Below are positions 15,450-23,375 of a stretch of DNA of 33,178 nt, in pieces. A program made the translations under genes and the position numbers. The DNA lies in contig CAMLGG010000025.1 of assembly GCA_946479475.1 (NCBI GenBank), positions 1 to 33,178 on the forward strand. The letters are read 5' to 3'. Position 1 is the stretch's first letter, and the number at the start of each line of letters is the position of its first letter. This stretch comes from an uncultured Ideonella sp. (GTDB lineage Bacteria > Pseudomonadota > Gammaproteobacteria > Burkholderiales > Burkholderiaceae). Below the pieces are notes generated by a model, which was given only the letters and a program-made list of their open reading frames with translations, was not told where the DNA came from and did not search any database.

Positions 15450-16430
15450 ATGCCGCGCCTTGACCGAGCCGTGGAGCGGCGCATCGCACGCAACTCCGCC
15501 CAGCTCGTGGAGGTCTCGGTGCACCCGCAGCGCATCGCCGCTGCCTGGTGCCTGCTCGTGTGCTGCGCCCGCAACGAGATGGCCCGCATGCCGGCCTTCC
15601 TCGAGCACTACCGGCGCCTGGGCGTGGGGCACTTCCTGGTGCTCGACAACCAGTCCGAGGACGGGCTGCAGGGCTACCTCGCCCAGCAGCCCGACTGCTC
15701 GGTCTGGCTGGCCGACGGCAGCTACAAGGCCTCCAACTTCGGCATGGACTGGTGCAACACCCTGCTCGCCCGGTACGGCGTGGGCAAGTGGTGCGTCACC
15801 GTCGACCCCGACGAACTGCTCGTCTATCCGCACTGCGAAGAGCGCGACCTGCGCAGCCTCACCGCGCGCATGGAGGCGATGGGCCAGCCGAGCCTGTTCA
15901 CCGTCCTGCTCGATGCCTACGGCGAGGGCCCGCTGAGCCGGACCACGCTGACGCCCGGGGCCGATCCCTTCGCGGTCTGCCCCTGGTTCGACCGCTTCAA
16001 CCTGACCCAGCGCTTCGACGCCGCCACGCAGAGCTTCTGGGTCCAGGGCGGCGTGCGGATGCGGCGGTTCTTCGCCGAACGGCCCGAGCAGGCGCCGGCG
16101 CTGAACAAGGTGCCGCTGGTGCGCTGGGCGAAGGACCTGCGCTATGTCTCCTCCATGCATCACCTGAACGACACCCGCCTGAACTGCACGGTCAACGGCC
16201 GGGCCGATGCGGTCTCGGGCGTGCTCTTCCACTTCAAGTACGTGAGCCTGCTGCAGCAGAAGGCCTCGGAGGAGATGGTCCGCGGCGAGCACTACGCGGG
16301 CAGCACCGAGTACAAGGCCTATTTCGAGGCTGGCGACGTGCAGCTGTTCGACCCCGAGATCTCGGTGCGATATGCGGGCAGCGAGCAGCTGCAGCGGCTG
16401 GGTTTCATGCAGGCGGGGACATGGTTCTGA
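15450..16430 (+). CDS. GT2-like glycosyltransferase (Glyco_tranf_2_4 type)
   Basis: A 326-residue enzyme starting at ATG 15450, 5 bases after a GAGGAG ribosome site at 15439-15444. Key motifs are LLVCCARNEMARMPAFLEHYRRLGV (about 35-59), LDNQSEDGLQGYL, VDPDELLVYPHCEERDL (about 118-134, the DxD-like metal site) and HFKY (about 261-264). All have counterparts in the last domain of the 1442-residue protein upstream: ARNERVLAPHFLEHYRSLGV, DNLSDDGT, LADLDEFLVYPGCE and HFKY. The two are therefore paralogues, one free and one fused. This family is distantly related to GT92-like and GT2 enzymes and acts in the cytoplasm. The sugar transferred is unknown. It overlaps the next gene by 10 bases. Confidence 0.9.
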   Translation: MPRLDRAVERRIARNSAQLVEVSVHPQRIAAAWCLLVCCARNEMARMPAFLEHYRRLGVGHFLVLDNQSEDGLQGYLAQQPDCSVWLADGSYKASNFGMDWCNTLLARYGVGKWCVTVDPDELLVYPHCEERDLRSLTARMEAMGQPSLFTVLLDAYGEGPLSRTTLTPGADPFAVCPWFDRFNLTQRFDAATQSFWVQGGVRMRRFFAERPEQAPALNKVPLVRWAKDLRYVSSMHHLNDTRLNCTVNGRADAVSGVLFHFKYVSLLQQKASEEMVRGEHYAGSTEYKAYFEAGDVQLFDPEISVRYAGSEQLQRLGFMQAGTWF

Positions 16431-18148
16431 CGCCGCGGCCCGAGGCGCCGGCCGCCGTGCCGGCCGACGTCGAAGGGAGGCAGCCCCGCATCGCCGTGCT
16501 GCTGCTGTGCCACGAGGAGCCGGAGCAGGTCGCGCAGACCTTGCGTTCGCCCTTCTTCGCCAGCGATGACCTGAAGCTCTACATCCACTACGACGCCCGG
16601 CGGACCGAGGCCGAGAAGCAGGCGCTCGCGGCCCTCGTGCCGCCGCAGGTCCGGCATGCCTTCGTGGCCGAGCGCGTCGCCTGCGCGTGGGGCGACTACA
16701 CGCTGGTGGAGGCCACGCACCGCATGTTGCGGGCGGCGATCGAGGATGACGACTTCACGCCGGACTACCTGCTGCTGAGCAGCGCAAGCTGCGTGCCCAT
16801 CCGGCCGCTGGCGAGCCTGCAGGAGTTCCTGCGCCGGCGCGACGGCATCGACTTCATCCAGGCGGTCGATATCGGGCGCCGCAGCTGGGTAAGAGGCGGG
16901 TTGGAGAAGGAGCGCTACGAGTACCGCTTCCCGTTCAATTTCCGGACCCACCGCTGGGCCTTCGAGCGCTTCACCGAGCTGCAGCGGCGCCTGGGCCTGA
17001 AGAGGCGGCCGCCCGAAGGGCTGCGCATCCACTTCGGCTCGCAGTGGTTCTGCCTCACGCGGGCCACCGCCCAGGCCGTCACCGCCCGGCTGGCCGAGCC
17101 GGCCCTGCGCGAGTTCTTCGCCGCCAGCTGGATTCCCGACGAGTTCGCCATCCAGTCGCTCGTGATGGCGGTGCAGCGGCCGGAACGCGTGGCAGGCCAC
17201 AACCTGACCTACTACGAGTTCGACGACCAGGGTCGGCCCCTGGTGCTGGAGAACGGGCACTTCGAGCACCTGCTGCGCCAGCCGTTCTTCCTCGCGCGCA
17301 AGCTCTCGCCGCATGCCACGCGGCTGGCCGCCCAGATCCACGAGCACGTCTCGTCGCCGGAGCTGGACTGGAGCTACTTCGCCCAGGTCGGCTCGCCCAG
17401 CGGCCACTACGCGAAGTTCCTGGCCCGGGCGCTGACGGTCAGCGCCTCGCGCTCGCGCGTGGCGGCCGAGCCCGACGCCTGGCGCGGCGTGATGAGCCTG
17501 AACGAGCGGCCCTACTTCCTGCTGTATGCGAGCTCGCGCCGCCTGGCCGCTGCCGTGGCGCGGCAGATGCGGCGACAGGATCCATCGATGCCGGCCTTCG
17601 ATTTCGTGTTCGACCCGCTGCAGCTCGTGCCGGCCGAGGAGGCCGCCTCCTGGCGCGGCATCCAGTGCGGCATGCGAGCGCGCCGTGACCACGACGCGGC
17701 CGGCTTCGCGCACGAGCTCATCCACCTCGACCCGCTGCACCGCACGGTGATGTGCGTCGATCCCGCCGTGCCCTCATGGCTGCGCGACTTCGCCCAGTGG
17801 GACGAGAACGCCGTCGTCGTCTGCTGCGATCCGCAAGGCCTGGGCAAGCTCCAACGCGCGGAAAGCGCATTGCGCGACATCGGCGCGATGGACGAATCCA
17901 CGCTGTTCGAGCAGACCGTGCGTGCCGCAGGCGTGCCCGGCTGGCTGCCGCAGGATCATTTCGACCAGGCCCAGCGGGAATCGAAGCACCGTTGCCGGTT
18001 CGTCCACGCCCAGCTCATCGGCGAAGGCGAGGCCGACCCTACGCTGAAGGCGGTCTGGCAGGCCTGGCTCGCCGTCGATGCGCGATCCTTCTTCGCCCCC
18101 ACCGAAGCCGAGGCCCGGCTGCGGCTGTTCGGCGACCCGAGCGAGTGA
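16421..18148 (+). CDS. GT14 (Branch-like) glycosyltransferase with C-terminal domain of unknown function
   Basis: This 575-residue protein has an N-terminal domain (about 22-295) matching the GT14 core-2/I-branching beta-1,6-N-acetylglucosaminyltransferase family. It shows IAVLLLCHEEPEQVAQTL, LYIHYDARR, YLLLSSASCVPIRPLASLQEFL (in place of the usual LSGxDxPI), HFGSQWFCLTRATA and SWIPDEFAIQSLV. The C-terminal part (about 355-575) is a separate region I associate with the DUF5927-type tail of bacterial members of this family. The frame is open upstream to 15548; the ATG at 16421, overlapping the previous gene's end by 10 bases, is chosen because the conserved domain begins soon after it. It could create a branch on the capsule backbone, but bacterial GT14 members may use other sugars. 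Confidence 0.88.
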   Translation: MVLTPRPEAPAAVPADVEGRQPRIAVLLLCHEEPEQVAQTLRSPFFASDDLKLYIHYDARRTEAEKQALAALVPPQVRHAFVAERVACAWGDYTLVEATHRMLRAAIEDDDFTPDYLLLSSASCVPIRPLASLQEFLRRRDGIDFIQAVDIGRRSWVRGGLEKERYEYRFPFNFRTHRWAFERFTELQRRLGLKRRPPEGLRIHFGSQWFCLTRATAQAVTARLAEPALREFFAASWIPDEFAIQSLVMAVQRPERVAGHNLTYYEFDDQGRPLVLENGHFEHLLRQPFFLARKLSPHATRLAAQIHEHVSSPELDWSYFAQVGSPSGHYAKFLARALTVSASRSRVAAEPDAWRGVMSLNERPYFLLYASSRRLAAAVARQMRRQDPSMPAFDFVFDPLQLVPAEEAASWRGIQCGMRARRDHDAAGFAHELIHLDPLHRTVMCVDPAVPSWLRDFAQWDENAVVVCCDPQGLGKLQRAESALRDIGAMDESTLFEQTVRAAGVPGWLPQDHFDQAQRESKHRCRFVHAQLIGEGEADPTLKAVWQAWLAVDARSFFAPTEAEARLRLFGDPSE

Positions 18149-18150
18149 CC

Positions 18151-18942
18151 ATGCCCTTGCATCGCCTTGCCATCCTCTCCGCCCGCCGCACAGGGGCCGA
18201 GGCTGTGCTGCGCCTGCTGGAGCCCGCGGCGGCGGGGCGCTCGGTGGGTGCCCAGCCCTTCCACTGGGACAGCGCCTGGGGCCCGGTCTCGCGCGAGTTC
18301 CACGAGGGATCGCCCGAGCGTGCCCGCGAGCTGCTCGACGACTGCCTGCGCACCGGCGCGCTGTTCCGGCATTGCCACGACGCGGAGTCGTGGGACTTCA
18401 ACCAGATGCTGCTCGACGCCCTGGCGAGGGCCGGCTACCGGTTGCTCGTGATCGAGCGCGCGCTGGGCGCCGAACACCTGTTCTCGGTCATCGTGTCCGA
18501 GCTCCACGATTGCCGCGACGCCGCTGCGGTGGCGCGCCTGCGCGCGCGGCTGCAGGCCGGCGACGACGTCGAGCCGCTCGCCGTCGAGGAGGTGCGCCAG
18601 CGCGTGTTCGGCCAATGGCAGACTCACCACTGGTTCCAGCGAGCGCTGGCGGCCTGCCCCGCGCCGCGACTGGCCTGCCGCCACGAGGACCTCTTCCTGC
18701 GGGGCGTGGCCGGCCTGGCCGTGGTGGACGAGTTGTTCGCCTTCGCCGGACTGGCGCCCCGCAATGCCCTCGTCGACGACGCCTCGCTGCTGCGATTCCT
18801 GTGGGCCGGCCAGCACTACACCGCCGGCCTGGCCGCCTACTCGCCGGCGCTGCGGGCCATGCGCGCCGTGATCGAGACCGAACTCGCCCGCCTGCGCCAG
18901 GAGCAGGCGCAGCCGGCAGGCGTTGCAGATGCCGGGGCCTGA
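18151..18942 (+). CDS. Sulfotransferase-like protein with degenerate cofactor motifs
   Basis: A 263-residue protein starting 2 bases after the previous stop. I find no standard domain at first sight, but the order of elements follows the sulfotransferase fold. LAILSARRTGAEAVLRLLE (about 6-24) sits where the 5'-phosphosulfate loop (hhSxPRSGSTxhxxLL) would be. YRLLVIERALGAEHLFSVIVS (about 96-116) is at the 3'-phosphate site, where Arg103 and Ser112 could be the binding pair. LACRHEDLFLRGVAGLAVVDELFAFAGL (about 174-201) resembles the family's RYEDL...FLG ending. It is followed directly, with a 14-base overlap, by a clear sulfotransferase fusion gene. It may be a divergent active enzyme or an inactive partner. 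An alternative is an unrelated P-loop-like protein. Confidence 0.72.
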   Translation: MPLHRLAILSARRTGAEAVLRLLEPAAAGRSVGAQPFHWDSAWGPVSREFHEGSPERARELLDDCLRTGALFRHCHDAESWDFNQMLLDALARAGYRLLVIERALGAEHLFSVIVSELHDCRDAAAVARLRARLQAGDDVEPLAVEEVRQRVFGQWQTHHWFQRALAACPAPRLACRHEDLFLRGVAGLAVVDELFAFAGLAPRNALVDDASLLRFLWAGQHYTAGLAAYSPALRAMRAVIETELARLRQEQAQPAGVADAGA

Positions 18943-20665
18943 TGCCGTCGCCGCGCCGCTGCTCGAGCGGCGCGCGTTCATCGAAAGCTGCATGGCGCGG
19001 CGGCCGGCGAGCCTGTGCCTGGGCCAGCACCAGGTCGACTTCCTGCCCGGCGGGCCGGCGCTGGCCGTGACCTTCGAGCCGGCTGCCCTCGGCAAGGCCG
19101 CCGCGGACCTGCAGCGGCCGGCCTGGGGCCAGAGCTTCCTGCAGCGGCGCGGCCACGCCGTGCTGGGCGTCAAGCGGGTCGCCACCGACTGGTACCGCAG
19201 CCCGGCCCTGCACCAGGTCTTCAGGGCTCTGCAGGAGGCAGGCTGGTTCGGCCGTTTCGAACGGGTGATCTTCTACGGCCCCTCGATGGGCGGCTACGCG
19301 GCCCTGGCCTTCGCCGCCTGTGCGCCGGGCTGCACCGTCCTGGCGCTGAATCCCCAATCCAGCCTGGCGCCGGAGCGCGTGTGGTTCGACCAGCGCTACG
19401 CCGGGCCGCGCGCGTCCGCCTGGGAGGGCGACTTCGTCGATGGCGTGGACGGCGCCGAGGTGGCCGGGCGGGTCTACGTCTGCTACGACCCCTACCAGGT
19501 CAAGGACCGCCTGCATGCCGAGCGACTGCCCCCGCGCAACCGGGTGAACCTGCGCCTGCCCTTCGCAGGCCACACGACGGCCCAGACGCTCCATGCCCTG
19601 GGCCTGCTCGGCACGGTCTTCGACCAGGCGCTGGAAGGCACGCTGGACGAAGCGGGATTCCGGGCAATGGCCCGCAAGCGCAGCCAGCTCGCCGACTACC
19701 ACTGCCGCCTGGCGGAACGAGGCGTCTGGATGCCGCGCCGGCTGCGCGAGCTCGAACGCACCCTGGCCCTGGATCCGCCCCATGCGCGGGCCACCCTGCT
19801 GCGCCCGCTGTGGACGGCCGGCGAGACGGCGGCCGGGGTGGCCGAGCCACCACAGGCGCAGCAGGGGCCGGGCGCGGCCGCAGCGTCGCCTCGCGTACGC
19901 CGCTGGCCGATGGGCGTCGTCACCGCGGCGCGCATCCCGCTGGTCTACCTGAACCTGCCCAAGTCGGCCAGCACGACCATCCAGAACCACCTGCTCTACA
20001 TCGCCAGCGGCCGCTATGCCGAAGACCCGCAGGCGATCCACCAGCATCCCGGCCTGCGGCGCAGCCGGGAGGACAGCGACGAGACCCATGCGCTGATCGA
20101 ACGCCAGCTGGCCGAGGGCGCGCTGGTCTTCACCTTCGTGCGCGATCCCGGCCGGCGGGCCTATGCCTGCTTCAGCGAGAAGATCATGCCGGGCGGCCGC
20201 AACAGCTTCGTGGCGATCCGCCAGGCGCTGGAGCGGGACTGGGGGCTGCGCCCGCCGCCGGCGGGCGAGCCGCCCTCGCTGGAGCGGCAGAGGGACAACT
20301 TCGCCGCCTTCCTGCGCTTCGTGCAGGCCAACCTGGCCGGCGACACCACGATCCGGCGCGACCCTCACTGGTGCCCGCAGGGGCCGATGCTGGTGCAGTA
20401 CCGCCAGCACCTGAAGATCCACGTGGTCGGCAAGGTCGAGAACTTTGCCGCCGACATGGCGCTGGTGCTGCACAAGGCCGGTGTGCGCCGCGTGCCGGAC
20501 GTGCAGTGGCGGCCCTGGCGGCACGCGCCGGCGCCCTTCTCGTTCGAGCAGGTGCTCACGCCCGAGCTGCAGGCCCTGCTGGACGGCCTGTACGAGTCGG
20601 ACTACCGCCACCTGGGCTATCGCGCGGGGCCGGCGGCAGGCGACGGGCCTGCGCGCCTGGCGTGA
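18929..20665 (+). CDS. Alpha/beta-hydrolase–sulfotransferase fusion
   Basis: This 578-residue protein has two enzyme halves. Residues of about 25-240 look like an alpha/beta hydrolase. The nucleophile elbow is FYGPSMGGYAAL (Ser119), with candidate triad partners Asp187 in VCYDPYQVKD and His215 in LPFAGHTT; ALNPQSSLAPERVWFDQRY follows the elbow as in related surface-glycan proteins. Residues of about 335-565 are a sulfotransferase (Sulfotransfer_2 type): VYLNLPKSASTTIQNHLLY (about 339-357) is the 5'-phosphosulfate loop and LVFTFVRDPGRRAYACFSEKI (about 399-419) the 3'-phosphate site. A proline/alanine-rich linker (about 300-325) separates the halves. It could both deacylate (or transfer acyl groups) and sulfate the same glycan. 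ATG 18929 is preferred over TTG 18923; both overlap the previous gene. Confidence 0.85.
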   Translation: MPGPDAVAAPLLERRAFIESCMARRPASLCLGQHQVDFLPGGPALAVTFEPAALGKAAADLQRPAWGQSFLQRRGHAVLGVKRVATDWYRSPALHQVFRALQEAGWFGRFERVIFYGPSMGGYAALAFAACAPGCTVLALNPQSSLAPERVWFDQRYAGPRASAWEGDFVDGVDGAEVAGRVYVCYDPYQVKDRLHAERLPPRNRVNLRLPFAGHTTAQTLHALGLLGTVFDQALEGTLDEAGFRAMARKRSQLADYHCRLAERGVWMPRRLRELERTLALDPPHARATLLRPLWTAGETAAGVAEPPQAQQGPGAAAASPRVRRWPMGVVTAARIPLVYLNLPKSASTTIQNHLLYIASGRYAEDPQAIHQHPGLRRSREDSDETHALIERQLAEGALVFTFVRDPGRRAYACFSEKIMPGGRNSFVAIRQALERDWGLRPPPAGEPPSLERQRDNFAAFLRFVQANLAGDTTIRRDPHWCPQGPMLVQYRQHLKIHVVGKVENFAADMALVLHKAGVRRVPDVQWRPWRHAPAPFSFEQVLTPELQALLDGLYESDYRHLGYRAGPAAGDGPARLA

Positions 20666-20727
20666 AGCCTGCTACGGACCGTTTCCGATCCGTCCGGTGC
20701 CCGGCGCCCGGTCCCGGTGCCGTCGGG

Positions 20728-20733
20728 TACAGT
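20728..20733 (+). promoter_or_regulatory. Candidate -10 box TACAGT before sulfotransferase gene 20781
   Basis: The gap 20666-20780 (115 bases) is one of the few long spacers in the operon. GTCGGgTACAGTTCCGgC here resembles GTCGGaTAGAGTTCCGcC upstream of kpsM. No recognisable -35 lies 16-18 bases upstream. It may be an internal promoter; evidence is limited to the shared hexamer context. Confidence 0.28.
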
Positions 20734-20767
20734 TCCGGCGCGCTGCGCGGCGTTGCCGGGTGCCCTC

Positions 20768-20772
20768 AAGGA
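20768..20772 (+). promoter_or_regulatory. Shine-Dalgarno AAGGA deciding a TTG start at 20781
   Basis: AAGGA lies 8 bases before TTG 20781. The open frame has upstream starts reaching into the previous gene, but this is the only position where a ribosome site, a short hydrophilic leader and the start of the conserved domain agree. Confidence 0.65.
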
Positions 20773-20780
20773 ATTGCCGA

Positions 20781-21545
20781 TTGAAGATCTCCATCAAGAC
20801 GCCGCAGAACAGGAACCCCGTCTTCACGCGCCCCGGCTTCCTGCTGGTCGGCATGATGCGCAGCGGCTCCAACTTCCTGGAGCGCCAGCTCAACCTGCTG
20901 CCCGACGTGCGCTGCCACGGCGAGCTGTTCAACACCGCCTTCGTCGGCTTCAGCCACGAGGCCTCGGGCCGGCCGGCGGGCTACAAGCGCGAGGACACCG
21001 CGGCCCGCAACGCCGACGAGGAAGGCTTCATCGCCAAGGTCGACCAGGCCTGTGACCGCCGGGTCATCGGCCTGCGGCTGTTCCTCGACCACAGCGCGCA
21101 CATGACCGCCCGGCTGCTGCACGACCCGAACGTGGCCAAGATCGTGCTTTCGCGCAACCTGCTGGAGGCCTACATCTCGCTCGAGACCGCGCGCGAGACG
21201 GGGGTGTGGCTCACCACCGAGTCGGCCAAGGCGCCTCCCAAGCCGGTCAAGGTCGAGATCAACAAGCTGGTCACCTTCGCGCTGCGCCAGAGCCTTTACT
21301 ACAACGACGTGCAGACCGTGCTGCACCAGACCGGCCAGCGCTACCTGCAGGTCGACTACAACGAGATCAAGGACCTGGCCAAGCTCAACGAGATCGCACG
21401 CTTCATCGGCTCCGAGCACCAGTTCGGCTCGGTGTCCGAGCCGATCCGCAAGCAAAATCCCGGCTCGCTGGAGGAGCGCATCCTCGACTTCCCCAAGCTG
21501 CTCGAAGAGCTCAAGCGCCGCCAGCTGGCCCGGTGGTTCCGTTGA
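20781..21545 (+). CDS. Sulfotransferase (Stf0/NodH-like)
   Basis: A 254-residue enzyme starting at TTG. GFLLVGMMRSGSNFLERQLN (about 19-38) is the 5'-phosphosulfate loop. It is followed by VRCHGELFN (about 43-51), where the C/S-x-GE-x-F pattern is typical of the Stf0/NodH branch of carbohydrate sulfotransferases. AKIVLSRNLLEAYISLETA (about 119-137) is the 3'-phosphate site with Arg125 and Ser133. YLQVDYNEIKDL and LNEIARFIGS correspond to the C-terminal helix region. NodH-type enzymes sulfate sugars of lipo-oligosaccharides using PAPS in the cytoplasm; here the substrate is likely the capsule repeat or its precursor. The next gene follows after 23 bases. Confidence 0.9.
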   Translation: MKISIKTPQNRNPVFTRPGFLLVGMMRSGSNFLERQLNLLPDVRCHGELFNTAFVGFSHEASGRPAGYKREDTAARNADEEGFIAKVDQACDRRVIGLRLFLDHSAHMTARLLHDPNVAKIVLSRNLLEAYISLETARETGVWLTTESAKAPPKPVKVEINKLVTFALRQSLYYNDVQTVLHQTGQRYLQVDYNEIKDLAKLNEIARFIGSEHQFGSVSEPIRKQNPGSLEERILDFPKLLEELKRRQLARWFR

Positions 21546-21568
21546 CCCGTTGACCTGACACCCATCCC

Positions 21569-22498
21569 ATGAACGACAAATCGGCTCCCACGCCCAAGCC
21601 CGGCAAGTCCGCGGCGGCCAAGCCATCCCCTGGCCCCAGCGAGCACGGGGCGGCGCAGCCGCCTGCTCCGTTCTTCGTCATCGGGTGCGTGCGCTCCGGG
21701 ACCACGATGCTGCGCGATGCATTGCGCATGCATCCCAACCTGGCGAGCCCTGAGGAGACCCACTTCTTCCGCTGGGGGGAGCCGTACGGCACCGAGGCGA
21801 TGAGCCGCGCCCTGTCGAACAACCCGGTGCTGAAGAAGCACCGCGAGCTCGACGGCATCAGCGAGGCGGAGTTCGCCGAACTGCTCAAGCAATGCACCTC
21901 GCGCGCCGAGCTCTACACGCGCTACATGGCGATGTTCATGCAGCGCAAGAAGCCGGGCGCCAAGCGCTGGTTCGACAAGACCCCGCAGAACGTCTACGGT
22001 GCGCTGCTGGCAGCCTCGAGCATGCAGCGCTCGAAGTTCGTCCACATCGTGCGCGAGCCGGTCAACGTGGTCGCCAGCCTGCGCATCGGCCGCATCGTCA
22101 AGGTCGAGAATTTGACCGGCGCGTGCAACTACTGGAACGAGGCGATACAGATCGTCGCCGGCTTGAAGCGCGCCTACCCGGCACGGGTCTACGAGCTGCG
22201 CTACGAGGATTTCGTGGCCGATGCGCCGGCCCAGCTGAAGCTGCTGCTCGATTTCATCGGCGAGCCGTTCGATCCGAAGTGGTTCACCACGCTCAAGATG
22301 CGCGAGAGCGATCACCAGGACGAGGGCGTGCTTTCGTCCGACGAGCTCGCCGTGGTGCGCAAGCTGTGTGCGACCGGCCGCCGCCGCTACGGCTACGAGC
22401 TGGCCGCCCCGGCCTCCGAGGCCGCGGCGGGCGGCATGATCTCAAACAAAGTTCCAGGCGCGCGCAAGGCCACCAAGTTGTCTCCGGCCGCGAGCTAA
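21569..22498 (+). CDS. Sulfotransferase (Sulfotransfer_3 type)
   Basis: A 309-residue PAPS-dependent sulfotransferase. After a Pro/Ala/Lys-rich N-terminal tail (about 1-33) come FFVIGCVRSGTTMLRDAL (about 35-52, 5'-phosphosulfate loop), HPNLASPEETHFF, KRWFDKTPQNVYG (about 132-144; DKTP motif), KFVHIVREPVNVVASLRIGR (about 156-175, 3'-phosphate site) and YELRYEDFVADAP (about 208-220). All expected landmarks of the family are intact. It has a different motif style from the neighbouring Stf0-like gene, which suggests a different acceptor position, not a recent duplication. No strong ribosome site precedes the ATG, so it may be translationally coupled to the gene 23 bases upstream. Confidence 0.93.
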   Translation: MNDKSAPTPKPGKSAAAKPSPGPSEHGAAQPPAPFFVIGCVRSGTTMLRDALRMHPNLASPEETHFFRWGEPYGTEAMSRALSNNPVLKKHRELDGISEAEFAELLKQCTSRAELYTRYMAMFMQRKKPGAKRWFDKTPQNVYGALLAASSMQRSKFVHIVREPVNVVASLRIGRIVKVENLTGACNYWNEAIQIVAGLKRAYPARVYELRYEDFVADAPAQLKLLLDFIGEPFDPKWFTTLKMRESDHQDEGVLSSDELAVVRKLCATGRRRYGYELAAPASEAAAGGMISNKVPGARKATKLSPAAS

Positions 22499-22501
22499 TA
22501 T
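22496..22501 (+). promoter_or_regulatory. Candidate -10 box TAATAT overlapping a stop codon
   Basis: TAATAT is the most A/T-rich hexamer in this stretch and begins on the TAA of the preceding sulfotransferase gene, 71 bases before the next ATG. No consensus -35 is visible at 16-18 bases. A hit this close to TATAAT is uncommon here, but part of it is forced by the stop codon. Confidence 0.25.
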
Positions 22502-22572
22502 CAGCCGCCCTTTCCCGAGGGCGCCCGGCCGGGCCCTTCACCGGGCCCGACCCCTGCAGTCTCTGATCGACC

Positions 22573-23325
22573 ATGTCCCAACCCATCGACGCCCGCCGCC
22601 ATGAGCAGGTGCACCGGCTGACGCTGGAGCTCCAGTCGCTGCGCGGCCGCCTGAACGACACCATCGACCAGCTGTGCGAGCTGGTCGCCGGCCACGACAT
22701 CGGTGGCGAGCCCGTCGGCCTGTCGCCGCTGGCCGGCCAGGAGAGCGGCAATGCCGAGCGCAGCCTGGTGCCGGCCTGGTTGCGCCTGCCGGGCGCCAGC
22801 GCCTCGGCCAGCAACCCGGTCTCCGGCCACCGCCTGGCCAACGACACGGCGCTGTACAGCGACTACCGCAACGGCTTCATCCAGCTCATCCAGGTCAACC
22901 AGCCGCACGGCGCCGACGAGCGCTACGCCCTGGTCGTCAACCATGCCGACTTCGATGGCAGCTTCCTGTCCATCGTGATGGACGCGCGCGCCTTGCTGGC
23001 CGACATGCCGGCCGGCCCCGCGCGGCTGTCTCTGGCGGTCGAGGTCCGCGGCACCCCCGCCCCCGGCCTGCATGCGAAGTGCGCCTGGAAGGTGGGCGAG
23101 CACTGGAGCGAGCGGGCGCTGCGGCTTTCGCCGGGCCAGCTCGCGGCCGACAGCTTCGCGATCGACATGCTCGATCCGTCGCAGATCAACGCGCTGGATT
23201 TCCACCTCTTCTTCAACCCGGTCGGCCGCGGCAGCTTCGAGATCCGCCGCCTCACCGCGGGGCTGGTCGTCACGCCGCCGAACGAGGCGCCGCTGACCTC
23301 CAGCGTGTTCGAAACCGCGCCCTGA
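22573..23325 (+). CDS. Protein of unknown function: coiled coil + beta-rich domain
   Basis: I do not recognise a named family for this 250-residue protein. Residues of about 9-40 form a heptad-like helix (HEQVHRLTLELQSLRGRLND). Residues of about 85-235 are predicted beta-rich, with segments NGFIQLIQVNQ, RYALVVNHADFDGSFLSIVMDAR, LSLAVEVRGTP and GRGSFEIRRLTAGLVV. The last resembles the closing strands of jelly-roll carbohydrate-binding modules, but that is an inference. There is no signal peptide, so it is probably cytoplasmic. It sits between a sulfotransferase and another coiled-coil/beta protein. A glycan-binding scaffold for the synthesis machinery is possible. Its reading frame and codon pattern look like genuine coding sequence. 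Confidence 0.8.
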   Translation: MSQPIDARRHEQVHRLTLELQSLRGRLNDTIDQLCELVAGHDIGGEPVGLSPLAGQESGNAERSLVPAWLRLPGASASASNPVSGHRLANDTALYSDYRNGFIQLIQVNQPHGADERYALVVNHADFDGSFLSIVMDARALLADMPAGPARLSLAVEVRGTPAPGLHAKCAWKVGEHWSERALRLSPGQLAADSFAIDMLDPSQINALDFHLFFNPVGRGSFEIRRLTAGLVVTPPNEAPLTSSVFETAP

Positions 23326-23375
23326 GGCGCCGTGGCGGCCGCCCCGGCCGCCGCACCTTCCAGCCAGGTCCCACG

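Noticed and set aside
15383..15463. Short frame of 26 codons starting on the TGATG at the end of the sulfotransferase gene
   Set aside because: It runs into the start of the next gene, has no conserved feature and the ribosome site nearby serves ATG 15450.
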